A stretch of 64,000 nt of DNA from Gigaspora margarita (GCA_009809945.1 WTPW01002132.1:49079-113078); one strand, 5' to 3'; counted from the stretch's first letter, positions 10,736-22,239 are shown. Notes: generated by a model not told the origin, from the letters alone. Numbers and translations are program-made.

Positions 10736-11953
10736 ACTTACATGCGACAAATATGTATGTCAATATTTAGTCCTAGATTGTTTGAAGTTAATTTTTCGTA
10801 AGTGAAAAATTTTAGTAATGCATATAAATTTGTGGGCCGGGCTGGGCCGGGTATAGTTTTAAATAAGGCCCAGCCCGATTTATTTCATGGGCTTTTTTTT
10901 TTCATGGGCCGGGCTCAGGCCTACAAATAAATTTCAGGCTGAGTTTCGGGTCTAAGCAGGCCCAGCCTGACCCAGCCCGTCCCGCACCCTACCCACAATC
11001 GACAAAAGTCACTACATAGTAATGTCTAAATTTTACTAAGCAAATCGATTAAACTTGCTTAAGTAAACTTATTCAGAAGATCAATATACACTTACTACAA
11101 AATTTTCTTAAGTATTAGAGAATTTTTTATTAATTGACTTTTAATTTTTACTTTCAACGGAAAAATTAAAATTTTTTAAAAAAATATATTAACGAATGTA
11201 AAATTAAAAGTTAAATAATAAAAAATTCTTTAATTTTAATAAAAATTTTAGAGTATGTGTATTTTGGTCTTTCAAACAAGTTTACCTAATCGATAATTAT
11301 CGATTGACATAGTAGTATTTAGACTTTACTATGTAGCAACTATTTGCGATTAACTAATAATCAATTTTGCTTCAATATTATTGGCTGTTTATACTATATA
11401 TATATAGACGTGATAGATGGGTGATCCCCCAGAAAATTACGTGATTTACTGCACTTCTCTTAGGTTTAATATACATATATATCTAGATTAGTACATATAC
11501 TATTTTCTATACCAGTTGGCACTCGCAAGCAAATTGTATAATTATGCAAATATAACAATCATCTTAGCACTACCTAGTAGCACTAACAGATTTTCACTAG
11601 CACATGAATCAATCAGCACACCAACAAAAGTTTTTAAAGCTTATTTAAGTTAGAGTTAGGGTCTATGTTAAGGTTAATAGTTAGAGGCCCTATTGTAAAA
11701 TTGCTCAAGAAAAACTTTTTGTTAGAGCACTAAAGGCAGTATAATACTGCAAATTACAAATATGAAAAATAAAGAATATTTGTTTACAAAATGTTATATA
11801 TAGTATAATATTATGAATTTAGCTTTTTAATTGGTTAATTTTTTTAATTTTAGGTCATAAGGTCATAATTCTCTTTTTATGACCAAATAACTTATGACTA
11901 GTCATAAAGGTCATATAGGTCATAAAAGGTCATAGTCCAATACTGACTCCAAG

Positions 11954-12640
11954 TACACTACTATTACTTTAGTTGCTGCTGAGCATTAATTACTATTGTG
12001 AGCAGTTACTTATAAAACTCATAAATAAGACAATGAGAATTGTGAGAAGTATCAGGGTCCTCAGTTCCTTAGAAATACTCATTTTTCTTTTTCTTTTTTT
12101 TATTCATTTATATATTATCCCTCTTATTATATTATTATTAACATTTGTATTATGAAAATCTCATGAGATTAGTATGTAATATATATTTTCCCAAAATAGT
12201 ATAGATCATTACCTGCTTTAACTTGTATATCAAAGAGATTAGAAATATCAAAAATATCAAATATATTGGATATATCAGATATATTAAATATATTAGATAT
12301 ATTAGACATATTAAATATATCAAATATATCAGATATATCAAATATATCAACTTTAGACAAACTTGCTAGTGCTAGAGAATTTAGTCTTCTTAGATAAAAG
12401 ATGCAGTAATATAAAAGTAAAAATATATGACCTTTTGTTGTTCGTAATAAAGCTAACTTATAGAGTTCAAAATTTCAAAATAAGAGTAGAAGTGTTAAGT
12501 TCTAGTTGTTTCCTTTGAGATTCCAAATTGTATTCAGAAAAGTAGTTATACTTACTTTTGAAAAACCAAAATTATCATATACCCAAAAAACCTGACTATA
12601 ATAAATTGCAACCTTGCACATAGTACCAAACTTGATATTA
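11954..12640. other. intergenic with TATATCAAA microsatellite
   Basis: No gene. 12245-12350 is a run of AATATATCA/GATATATTA words. The minus-strand Ile/Leu/Tyr frames over it are artefacts of this repeat. Confidence 0.6.
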
Positions 12641-12815
12641 CAGTATAACCCTACAATAGTCACATGCCAAAATCAGATATTCTATGTGCCTATTGCGAGA
12701 TTGTAACTAATGTGAGCAAGAATTTAAATATAGTGTATATAGTTAAATAGAAGAATTGAGATGACTCTAGCAAGATGGTGACTAATGTGAATGTGACTAT
12801 TGTGGGGTTATACTG
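12641..12815. mobile_element. Tc1/mariner-like MITE, 175 bp
   Basis: TIRs CAGTATAACCC(T/C)ACAAT, 25 bp long with one mismatch, flanked by TA on both sides (12639-12640 and 12816-12817). No ORF. Confidence 0.85.
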
Positions 12816-12817
12816 TA

Positions 12818-13338
12818 TTAACCAAAAGTAGTAAAAGAGTGAAAGGCTTAGTCATCAACCAGATCAATTGTATTTATATAAAAACCCCAAATTGATTAGA
12901 TCATTGATTACCTTATTTATTGTATAATTAACTAACCCACAAATTAATTTTCTCAACCACGTGAGATCATCTTCAAATCTAGATTCAAAATTATGTCTGA
13001 AGCCCTATTGCCGAACTCAATGCTCTTGCCATATAACATCATGAACAAAGTTCATAATTGAAATCGAAGACTATAACTCTGCCTCTAAGAAGAAAGAGTA
13101 CAAATTAGTGCTGACCCAAAAGAAAAAAAAATAGGTAATACCCTCAAACCATATTTCTCTTACTTCAGAACTACTGCAGAAAGACCATAAGTCCTAACTC
13201 TCAGACCAATTCAACTACTACCTCTTTCTTTGTCTATCATGTTAGGATTTAAGCCTTGTAGATTTATAGTATTATTAAGTTAGAGTAGAATATTAGTTAG
13301 TTTTAGATATTTTTCTTGTTTAGGAATGACCCACACCC
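12818..13338. other. intergenic
   Basis: A short broken frame starting MSEALLPNSMLLPYNIMNK (12994 on) hints at an old coding remnant but is unassigned. Confidence 0.3.
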
Positions 13339-13709
13339 TAGGGACCTAAGTTTTATGCGATGCGTTGCACTTAAATGCACCAATTTAAGTATCATATATT
13401 CAAAGTATAATATGGTGCAAAATCACATAATTGCAAATAGTACTTGTAATTGGTTGATTTTTAATATAAAAAATTTTGAGCACAATTTTTTTATATATAT
13501 ACATGTCAAGTAGAAAATCAAACAACAAAGTTCTAAAAGGAATTGACCAATCCAGATTGAGTATATTTATCACATAGTTAATAGTACTAAAAAAATCACA
13601 TAATTTAACCTATTTTATGATCATTTTACATAATTCTGAATGTGAAGCATTAGCCGCATAATTGCGCCACATAATTTGCATTTTATTTTGTATCGTACTA
13701 AGGTCCCTA
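13339..13709. mobile_element. hAT-like MITE, 371 bp
   Basis: Ends TAGGGACCTAAG and (complement) TAGGGACCTTAG. Flanking 8-mers ccacaccc and ccatactc match at six of eight places, both differences being C/T. The interior is rich in TGCAAAT/ATTTGCA and CACATAAT words. Confidence 0.7.
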
Positions 13710-13779
13710 CCATACTCTCACAATATGCATAAGACTTTGGTCTTTGTAGATTAGTTAAGCAAGTGGGTTTTTTAATATG

Positions 13780-14482
13780 CATTGAGCATTAAAGAATAAG
13801 TATTGCATAAGAATTTTTACAGTAATTATTGATAGAACTCCCAATAATTTTGATACAAACTCACTTTAAAATATATTATCTGTCAAGTAAGTTTCTAACT
13901 GAATTTTTAATAGTAATTCACAATAGAAAATACAATAACTTTAATACAAACTAATTTACCTTTTCAACATTGCAAATAAACTATGATAGCTTATTTTATA
14001 ATTACATATCATACATCACTAGAATATCGAGTAAGGTTCCTAGCAAAATCTTTGACAATGATTAATGATGCCCTTAATGCAAATTGGCTCAATTTTAACT
14101 ACATACTATGATCATCAACTTTGCATATATAACTTTGAAATTAGATTAATATATGGATAATATTAATATGCATTAGTGAGTCATATACAGGGTATACAAA
14201 GAGTGAATATTAATCTGGACGAATGTATTATCTAAATTAAATAATTTAATATTCATACCTAGAACTAAAAATAGTTTAACCACAAAATACTGAAAAACTA
14301 GTTACTAAAGCTGACAAATTAGCTGGGTTAATTATAAAACGAGCTAATTTAGTCAGTGTTATATTCTTTTGGGATTTTGTTTAAATCAACCTACTACTAT
14401 ATTTAGTTTTTTATTTGTACAAATTTAGGCTGTGATATTTTAAATAAGATGGGTGGCTTATAAGCACCACCCATCACACTAG
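13780..14482 (+). mobile_element. Helitron-like element end with degenerate satellite units
   Basis: Satellite-type words (ACAGTAATTATTGATAGAA, CCAATAATTTTGATACAAACT, AAGTAAGTTTCTAACTGAATTTTT) in diverged units, ending in GATGGGTGGC-TTATAAG-CACCACCCATCACACTAGT. That is a hairpin followed by CTAG, shared with the end at 39917. The 5' boundary is not seen. Confidence 0.5.
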
Positions 14483-14492
14483 TTAATTTCAA

Positions 14493-14865
14493 GTTGATCT
14501 TTCTTTCAAAAGAGTTGCAAATAAAGATATTAATAAGCAAGAATTTAATGCTTATGATCAAAAACATTCAACAAGTAGGATTAAATTTATTTTTTATTAA
14601 TTAAATATATTTATTAATTATTAATTATATTTTATTTTTATTAATAATCTTATTTATTAATTATTAATTTATTTTTAAATTAGCATTAGTTTATATAGAA
14701 TTTTTACTACATTAACTAATGCTGAAGCATATAAAGAAATGCTTATTTCATTTTTTAATTATGTTAACATTTTAATATCTCAATAGCCCAATATTATTTT
14801 TATCTACAGTAAAAATTTTAACCAATTTGGAATTGCAGTTGTTAAGAAAACTACAGCTGGAGGCT
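14493..14865 (+). pseudogene. transposase-like remnant
   Basis: Two open pieces, VDLSFKRVANKDINKQEF and TNAEAYKEMLISFFNYVNIL, resemble the D-x-SFKR and TNAEAYK blocks of MULE/KDZ-type transposases common in these fungi. An AT-rich stretch at 14585-14690 separates them and stops follow. Family assignment is by recollection of motif shape and is tentative. Confidence 0.4.
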
Positions 14866-14869
14866 AATA

Positions 14870-15288
14870 AAATTTATATTATTTATATATTATTATATAA
14901 CATTATATATGCATTATTATATAATATTATATATATATTATTATATAATATTATATATATATAATATTTAAAAATTATAAATTTAAAATATTTAATAATG
15001 ATAATTAACATTAATAATATAACTATAAAATTATATTAAGAAGAGAATTTATATTTTTAGCAGGTTGTGATATTATGAGTGCGATATCACGAGTATGATG
15101 TAGTACTAGATAGTCAGAGTATGCATTGTTAACCCAATTAGTAATAAATTATGTAATTAATACGTAAATTAAATATCTGATATATCAAAATAAAAATAGT
15201 GTGATCAAAATAATTAATCTTTCTTACGCTTGGAATAGTAAATAACAAAAGTGTTTATAACAAGTTGAGAACAAACTAGACATTTATA
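14870..15288. other. AT microsatellite and intergenic DNA
   Basis: 14876-14970 is ATTATATAATATTATATATA-type palindromic repeat that could form a cruciform. The rest is featureless. Confidence 0.5.
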
Positions 15289-16367
15289 TTATCCCTTAGA
15301 TTGTAGTAGGACACAGGCAAATTTGCCTGCGTTTTTGCACTTTTATTGCTCTGATTTACTTTTTTAAATATCAAGATAATTAAATAAAACTTTGTACAAT
15401 TATATTTGAAAATAAGAATTACTTTTTTGCAAAATTAGTTTTTATATTGTAAGAAAAAAATTTTAAGTTATAATAAGCTAAAAATAGATATCTTTGAGAA
15501 AAAATTTTTTAAAAAATTTTATCACAATTCTCTGTAATCTTATTTAGTTTTAGTTTTAAAGCTATAGTATTTAAGACAATATTGTAGTTTATATAAAGGA
15601 TGATAACTTTTATTTTTGCAATTTTAATAATTTATTTGTAAAAATCAAGACTTGTATTAGAAGTAAAAGTTTTTTTATAGACAGGAACATATAAAATTTA
15701 AGAAAATCTAAAGAAANGTAGTAGGACACAGGCAAATTTGCCTGCGTTTTTGCACTTTTATTGCTCTGATTTACTTTTTTAAATATCAAGATAATTAAAT
15801 AAAACTTTGTACAATTATATTTGAAAATAAGAATTACTTTTTTGCAAAATTAGTTTTTATATTGTAAGAAAAAAATTTTAAGTTATATATAANCTAAAAA
15901 TAGATATCTTTAAGAAAAAAATTTTTTAAAAAATTTTATCACAATTTCTCTGTAATCTTATTTAGTTTTAGTTTTAAAGCTATAGTTCTTAATACAATAT
16001 TGTAGTTTATATAAAGGATGATAACTTTTATTTTTGCAATTTTAATAATTTATTTGTAAAAATCAAGACTTGTATTAGAAGTAAAAGTTTTTTTATAGAC
16101 AGGAACATATAAAATTTAAGAAAATCTAAAGAAAAATTTTAATTAATAGTAAAAATGCTAATACAAGAACTTTAATCTTTGATTATACTAAAGTTTTCTA
16201 ATAATTTTAAAAAAATTTTTATAACAAAGTTACTAAAACAAAACTCAAAAAATATTTTTTACTTAGAAAAGGTATAGCTAAAATCAATATTTAAAATTTT
16301 ATTAAAATTTTATTAAAATTTTTAAAATACACAGGCAAATTTGCCTGTGTTACAATCTAAGGGATAA
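15289..16367. mobile_element. TIR element with palindromic ends
   Basis: Ends TTATCCCTTAGATTGTA and its complement. Just inside each end lies the perfect palindrome CAGGCAAATTTGCCTG, which also occurs at the start of the internal duplicate. Target duplication unresolved. No ORF. Confidence 0.75.
15303..16132. repeat. 415-bp tandem duplication
   Basis: Copies 15303-15717 and 15718-16132 are nearly identical over the full unit (both start GTAGTAGGACACAGG). A single N sits exactly at the junction (15717) and another at 15893. Confidence 0.9.
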
Positions 16368-16429
16368 CAAAAAAAACCGTGTGAACAAAAACTAAGCTAT
16401 ATAAAGCAAGTACAAAATAAGACTTACTA

Positions 16430-17150
16430 CATGTTAGAAATAATACTGTAGCATTATTTCTTTGGCATAGGCCAACAACCTAAAAGAGAAACCAGCTAGT
16501 TTTGAAATTGTACAGTAAGTCTTTTTTTGTTTTTTTTTGAAATCTTGTGACAAAGGTTAGTGAAGTAATAAACTAACAAATCTTTAGCTATTAGGTGTGT
16601 AAAGTAAAATGTGGGTGCTATATCAGGTGACTACGGAATATTCTTAACTTTGACACGTGAAGAGTCAATTTGAAAGAATAATCAGGTGCTCTTGAAGGTT
16701 GTAAAAGTCTTTTTCTTCTTTGAGCCTTGTGTGGAAGTAGTGTTAGTGAAGAACGAAAGAAAAACACATCCAAGTGAGTGTAAGTAAAACTTATTGTACA
16801 AGAAGTATTAAATCATGTGATCACAGTAATTATATTTTAACATATAGGGTAACAACTTGAAAAAAGAATCGGTCAGCCTTGAAATTGTAAAGGCTTTTTT
16901 CTTCGAACCTTGAATAAAAGTAGTGTCAGTAAAGTGTAAAAGATACTATTGACTAACAAGTAAGTGCAAAATAAACTTACTGTGCAATAGATACTTGATC
17001 AGGTGATTAAACATTAATTTTACTTTGACATAGGGCAACAACCTGAGAGAAGAATTGACAGGTATTGAAATTTCTAGAAAGTGCTTTTTTTGAGCAAGTA
17101 TTGGAAGTTGCATCCTAATTCCAATATATAGAAAAAGAAGTTAGCCATCT
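16430..17150. repeat. ~200-bp diverged tandem repeat, about 4 copies
   Basis: Units share, in order, an AAACTTACTGT-type word, AT(C)AGGTGA, TTTGACATA(G)GG.AACAACCT, AGAGAAGAATTG, TTGAAATT..A and a T-rich GGCTTTTTTCTTC. Copies are well diverged. No coding frame. Confidence 0.65.
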
Positions 17151-17213
17151 TGAAATTTGAAGGAATAGTTTTTTGAGTTATATGGTAGGATCAAATAAGT
17201 ATTAGCGAGTATA

Positions 17214-17552
17214 TGGGTGTTCCAAGTTAAAAGGGCCCATTTTTACATATAGTTTATTTTGTATTAATTGAGTTTAATCATTTGTTTTGATTTTCAGACT
17301 GATCTGGGATTAATTAAAGGTCATGATTTTGATTAGTTAAACATAACAGGTGACTATCAGGTAATCTCGTGATGTGTTTGCCCTATACAGCCTCATGTAA
17401 TTTTTCTTTTACATTATCTTGATTTTTTATTATGCAAATCGACTTTCCTTTATAATTGAAAAATGACAATCATGTCAAAATTTATATGAATCTAATAAAA
17501 ACTAATTTTTCAAAAAATTGTAAAAATGGGCCCTTTTAACTTGGATCACCCC
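17214..17552. mobile_element. MITE copy B (GGGCC-TIR family)
   Basis: TIRs GGGTG(T/A)TCCAAGTTAAAAGG reading inward from both ends. Same family as 5044-5366, this copy with better preserved ends. Confidence 0.9.
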
Positions 17553-17614
17553 ATATGACAGATATATAAGCAGTATTAACTAAATGCTGTATTTTATTTA
17601 AAGCTTCATATTTC

Positions 17615-20600
17615 ATGGCAAACAATGCTACCTTAGATCTTTCACATCTTGATCTGAACAATCATATCTTTAATTATCCGGGCTTTAATGATCTGAACAT
17701 TAATAGCTTTAATGATCTGAACATTAATAGCTTTAATAATCTAGACACTAATATTTTCAATGATCTGGACATTAATGTCCTTAATGAAGAAGAACAGAAT
17801 AGTAAATTCTACTTATTATCACTCATATAACATGCTTTAAGTGGCCTCTTATAATTCTATGTTATTTACCATATATTTAGCATTCATAGACTTATGATAT
17901 GCCAACTATTTCTACTAACACAGACAACCAGTTTAATTCTAGTATTACATTTGAAGAACTTATAAGTTCAAATGATGAGCAACAAAGTGAAAATGAATCT
18001 GATAACAAAAATGATGAAATGATTCAAAATGGTGCACTTTTTTCTAGCTGGGAGTCTTTAGAGTATGCATTAAAAATTATGAATTGGAGATTAGATTCAA
18101 GTTAATAAAATATTGAATGGAACGTTACAGTAGTGGTGAAATAATTTGTCAATATTTTCTTAGTGAAAATTCTGTAGAGCATCAATCAAAAAAAAAGATT
18201 AATACCACGCATCCTAAAGATAAGCTATCAAAAAATATTGGATGCCCATGGCAACTAAATGCCAGTTATCATAAAAGTGAAAATGCTATAATTATTAACA
18301 AGCTTGTTGAGGAGCATAATCATTCTCTTGCACCACATAGAAAAGAATTTGCTCTGAGTTTATGCTCAATTTCACAAGAAGTTCTTGATACAATTAAGTT
18401 TTTAACACAAGAGTGTAATCTTGGGGTCAAAGCTCAATGTTGGTATCTGTCAAAAAAATTTCCTGACCAACCATTATACGATCGTAATTTGAATAATGCT
18501 ATGCATAGATATGGAAACCAAATGGGTAACAAAAGAGAAAATGATGCAGCAGATATGGTAAAATGGTTAATGCAACATCAGCGAATTATATATACGTAAT
18601 CTTACGTAAGATATTACGGCACGTAATATTACAAAAATCTTACGATTGACGTGGCGTATTATGTAATATATTATGTTAGATTACGGTAATATTACGGTTA
18701 TTATTTCGAAATATTTCAAAATATACCAAATAAAAAAATGCAAATTACCTCCTCCTACAGGTTTCGCATACTCATGCAGATCAATAAACTAATGCGTGCA
18801 GGAGGTAATATTTTGATATTTTCNCATTGTTTCNCAATATTTTGGATCNTTTCGCATTGTTTCGCAATATTTGGCAAATTTTCGCAAATTTTTAAAAAAT
18901 AAATAAATGATATACATATTCACATAATCATGCTTTTTTACAGGTTTTCGCTTTATTTCGCAAGGTTTCGCAATTTATTATAAAATTTTATATTTTTTTA
19001 TTTATTATTATTTTTTTATTTATTATTATTTTTTTTATTTATTATTATATATTATACATATTATATTAAATATTATATTTTAATTATTATACATTTTTTA
19101 CAGTATTATTTTTACATTATTATATATTATTTTAAATACTTTCGCACTTCTTCGCATCTAATTCTATCACTATATACAAAAAACTAGCCCTACACACTTA
19201 TTTTCGCTCACCCACAGTTAGCTATTATCTTTGCTTCTTTGTTTTCTATTGTCTTCACTTTGACTACTTCTTTTGTTTTGGCTATAAACTTTGTTTCGCA
19301 CTCTTTTTCTAAAAACCTCAAAATAAAAAACATTTCTTAAAAGTGTTGGTTCTTGCAAATTGCCGAGGAAAGTCGCAACGTTTCGAAGTAGTAAGGAATA
19401 AATAAACTAAAATAAAAATTAAAAAATAAAAAAACAAAAAAACAAAAAGTGTAAGCAAACTAATAAAAAAAAATAAACGAAGCCCCAAATCTTTGTAAAA
19501 GTTCGCGTTCTTGTAAATTCAGAAATTGCGAAAACCGTGTTAATGTTCTTGCGAAATGCCAAAAAAGTCACGAAGTACCGAAAAAGTCTGGGCTGTTTTT
19601 CTTGCAAAGTGCCAGGAAGTAAGGGTTCTGTTCTTGCAAAGTGCCGAAATATAATAAATTAATAAAAAATTTAAAATAAAACAAAAAAAACAAAAACAAA
19701 AAACACGAAACGAAAAAATAAATGATGCGAAACCTTGCAAAAACTTGCACAAACTTGCAAAACCTTGTAAAACTTGCGAAAACTTGCGCCTAACTTAATC
19801 ATTTCTTTAAAGAAGCGTTCTTGGTGTTCTTGAATGTGTCAGAAGTCTGAGTAGACATGCGCAAGGTTTCGAAATGTTGTATGTCTTCTTGCAAAGGTGT
19901 CTTGTAAAAGTGCCAAAATAAAAAATAAATTAAAAAAAATTAAAAATAAAAATGAAAACAAAAAAACGAAACAAAAACAAAAAATGAAACGAAAATAAAA
20001 AACGAAATGAAATAAAAACAAAAAAGCGAAAAAAAAATAGAAGATCTAATTATAAACAAAAGATCTAATCTGATCTTGTAGTACAGAATTTGAATATCAT
20101 CAAACTATTTTGAACTATTTCAAAAAATCAGTCTAATGCGTGATCCAGGTTACAGTCCTACTGATCCTGATCCAGCTTGGTTTCCTAGTCCTAAATTATT
20201 TTGAAATGGATCAAAATATTTCATTAAACTATTTCAAAATATTTCAAAATTACTTACGTAATATTTCGAAAATTTGATAATTCAAAATATTTTGAAATAT
20301 ATTACGTAATATTTTGCTTATATTACGGTTCGTAAGATCTTACGTAAGATTACGCTATTATAAATTTGCTGATGAACAACAAGAACAAGAGCCCAGATGG
20401 GCAATTTATATTGAGTTTGAGCGCATTGATAACAATCTTTCTTGACTTTTTTGGGTGACACCCATGCAGATAGAATTATGGAAACATTATCATGACGTAG
20501 TAGTTAATGATAATACGGCCAAAACAAATGCATATAATATGCTTTTAAATCTGTTTGTAGTCGTTGACAATCAACATCGAACTAGGCTTGTTGCACAGTC

Positions 20601-22239
20601 TCTTGTTCAGGATGAAACAATTGGCTCTTATACTTGGATTCTAAATTGTATACTCAAAGCAACGGATAACTTGCCTCCAAGAGCAATTTTTACTGATGCT
20701 GATCTTGCAATAATCTCTGCTATAAATCAAGTATTTCCTAGTTCAAAGCATAATTATTGTATATTCCATAAACAGACAAACCTTGCAAAGAAATTATCTA
20801 GAAAATTAGGAAACTCTTATAATAATTTTTTACAAAGCTGGTTCCGATGTCGTAATAGCCATAGTGTAGCTGAATTAGAGCACAATTGGAGAGAATTATT
20901 AGACCAATATCCTACGGGGCAAAGTTATTTGCAACAACTTTGGAGAGTACGAGAATCATGGGCTAAGATTTATGTATTTACTACATTTTGTGCTGGAATG
21001 CAAAGCACTCAACAGGTAGAAAGTATGAATAATGTTATTAAAAGTGAGGTTGGCGCAAAAACAACACTGCTTAATTTATGTAAGGCTATTCAAACCAAAC
21101 TTGATCGTGATGCGCAACATCAACGATTTTCTGAATATAGAAATGCATTACCTACCCGGGGGTTGCCAAGTCTTCAGAGCGTTTTTTTTTTAAATCTATT
21201 CAGGATGAAATTGAAAAGTACTTGACATCGGAATCTGCATTTGCTCAGAATACTCAAATATCTCAAAGTGTTTTATATCGGGCATCTTTGGTTGAAACTT
21301 CTAATAATTTAGTTTCGGTATAATTTGAACTACATACTCTTACTTATAGTCATTATTTTATTGATTAATTTATAATATTAATATATTTATTTAGCCACCT
21401 AAAGCCCATGAATATTCGGAGGGGTATTTAGAGGATGAATATGATGCATTACAAGCCTCACTTGAAACTATTATAGAGATGGTGAACCACGAAAATATTT
21501 TGGAAATTTGGAGAGTATCATTATTTGATCAACATATTCACAGATATCCTCACTATGTTATTATTCTAGCTGATAACACTCATATTTGCACGTGCCTTTA
21601 TATTATTTCTCATGGGCTATATTGCAGACATTTTTTTAATGTTTTTAAAATGTCGAGAAATGCAAAATTTGATATTAAACTTATACCAAGGCGTTGGTAT
21701 TCTAATCCAATGCAAGTATACGATTCATCGCCAATTAGAGGTACAATAGCAGATCATGAAACAAGTATAGAAATGAATCAAGTAATATCTATTCGCGGAC
21801 CAGATGTATATCAGCCTAGAATTTGTAAAAATATTACACAAAAGCAAGAGTATACACATGGCTTTGGCATTGCTAAAAGCGGATTAAAATTTGCTATGGA
21901 CAATGGTTTAGTTGATGAGTTTGTTGGTCTGATTACAAGATTTATTGAAAACCATACTGGTGTTAATACTAGTCAACGAATGGAAGTTGATATCACTCAA
22001 ATTGAAAATCCAAAGAAGTAAAACATAAGGGTCGCCCCAAAGGATCAAATTCTGTGCAACAAGATATTCTTCAGGATTTAAATACAGGACAAGAAGAAAC
22101 TTTAAGACCAACAAAACGTGCTAATATTGAAATCAATAACAATAATATTCAACCAAAATCAGGAACGCGACGTTATGGAAATTGTCATGGAACTGGACAT
22201 TACAATTCTACTTGCAAATTCCCTAAAAATCACTTTAAG
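17615..22239 (+). pseudogene. MULE transposase (FAR1 + DDE + SWIM + zinc knuckle), decayed
   Basis: Order of parts: an Asn/Asp-rich leader (17615-17830); SWESLEYALK and GCPWQLNASY ... EEHNHSL, a FAR1-type WRKY/GCM1 zinc finger (18060-18340); VKAQCWYLSKKFPD; then, after an insertion, FADEQQEQEPRW, LFWVTPMQIELW, the transposase Asp in VVNDNT, IFTDADLAI, HNYCIFHKQTNL, and QQVESMNN with the Glu. The SWIM finger is at 21579-21640 (ICTCLY ... YCRHFF), then KGRPKGS and GNCHGTGHYNSTC, a knuckle missing its first Cys. A 77-nt intron at 21318-21394 joins VS to PPKAHEY in phase. Breaks: a frameshift near 18075, TGA at 18116, the insertion at 18593, a TGA in NNLS*LFW (CGA expected), a T-run shift at 21183-21191, and a one-base loss near 22018. 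Mutator-like elements cut and paste; this copy is dead. Confidence 0.85.
18593..20356. mobile_element. 1.76-kb TIR element inside the MULE gene
   Basis: Ends (T)ACGTAATCTTACGTAAGAT and (complement) AGCGTAATCTTACGTAAGAT. Flanks attatata (18585-18592) and attataaa (20357-20364) give a 7/8 target duplication, hAT-like. The left half is full of TTTCGCA words and the right half of TGCGAAA/CTTGCAAA words, so the whole is a loose inverted repeat. Minus-strand Phe-rich frames at 19419-20021 are low-complexity artefacts. Three single Ns near 18824-18849. Confidence 0.8.

Larger units (their letters stand above)
9137..10991. mobile_element. Pack-hAT-like element, 1855 bp, carrying Sel1 fragment
   Basis: TIRs TAGGGTGCGGGACG(A/G)GC at both ends, with a perfect 8-bp duplication CCCACAAT at 9129-9136 and 10992-10999. 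The terminal approximately 100 bp are GC-rich with repeated GGGCCGGGC/AAGCCCG words, in sharp contrast to the AT-rich interior. The interior contains a Sel1-like gene fragment (minus strand, 9991-10326), a 20-bp tandem array and a roughly 100-bp tandem array. No transposase seen, so presumably mobilised in trans. Confidence 0.85.
9008..11465. mobile_element. probable second-level inverted-repeat element
   Basis: Left GGGAAGTGCAATAAATTATG and right (complement) GAGAAGTGCAGTAAATCACG form imperfect TIRs of about 22 bp inside the outer hAT. The target duplication is not resolved. Just inside it, the arms at 9085-9136 and 11000-11395 match the element at 61400-61893, forming a third layer. Confidence 0.55.
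8758..11945. mobile_element. hAT-type non-autonomous element, 3188 bp, hosting nested elements
   Basis: Ends CAGTGTTGG ... and (complement) CAGTATTGG ..., bounded by a perfect 8-bp duplication ACTCCAAG at 8750-8757 and 11946-11953, as for hAT transposition. Both subterminal regions are packed with the short near-palindromic word GGTCATAT/ATATGACC. No transposase. Most of the length is later insertions. Confidence 0.9.

Noticed and set aside
12150..12360. Ile/Leu/Tyr repeat ORFs
   Set aside because: Translation of a TATATCAAA microsatellite.
19419..20021. Phe/Cys-rich minus-strand ORFs
   Set aside because: Low-complexity A/T and CTTGCAAA repeats inside a TIR element.
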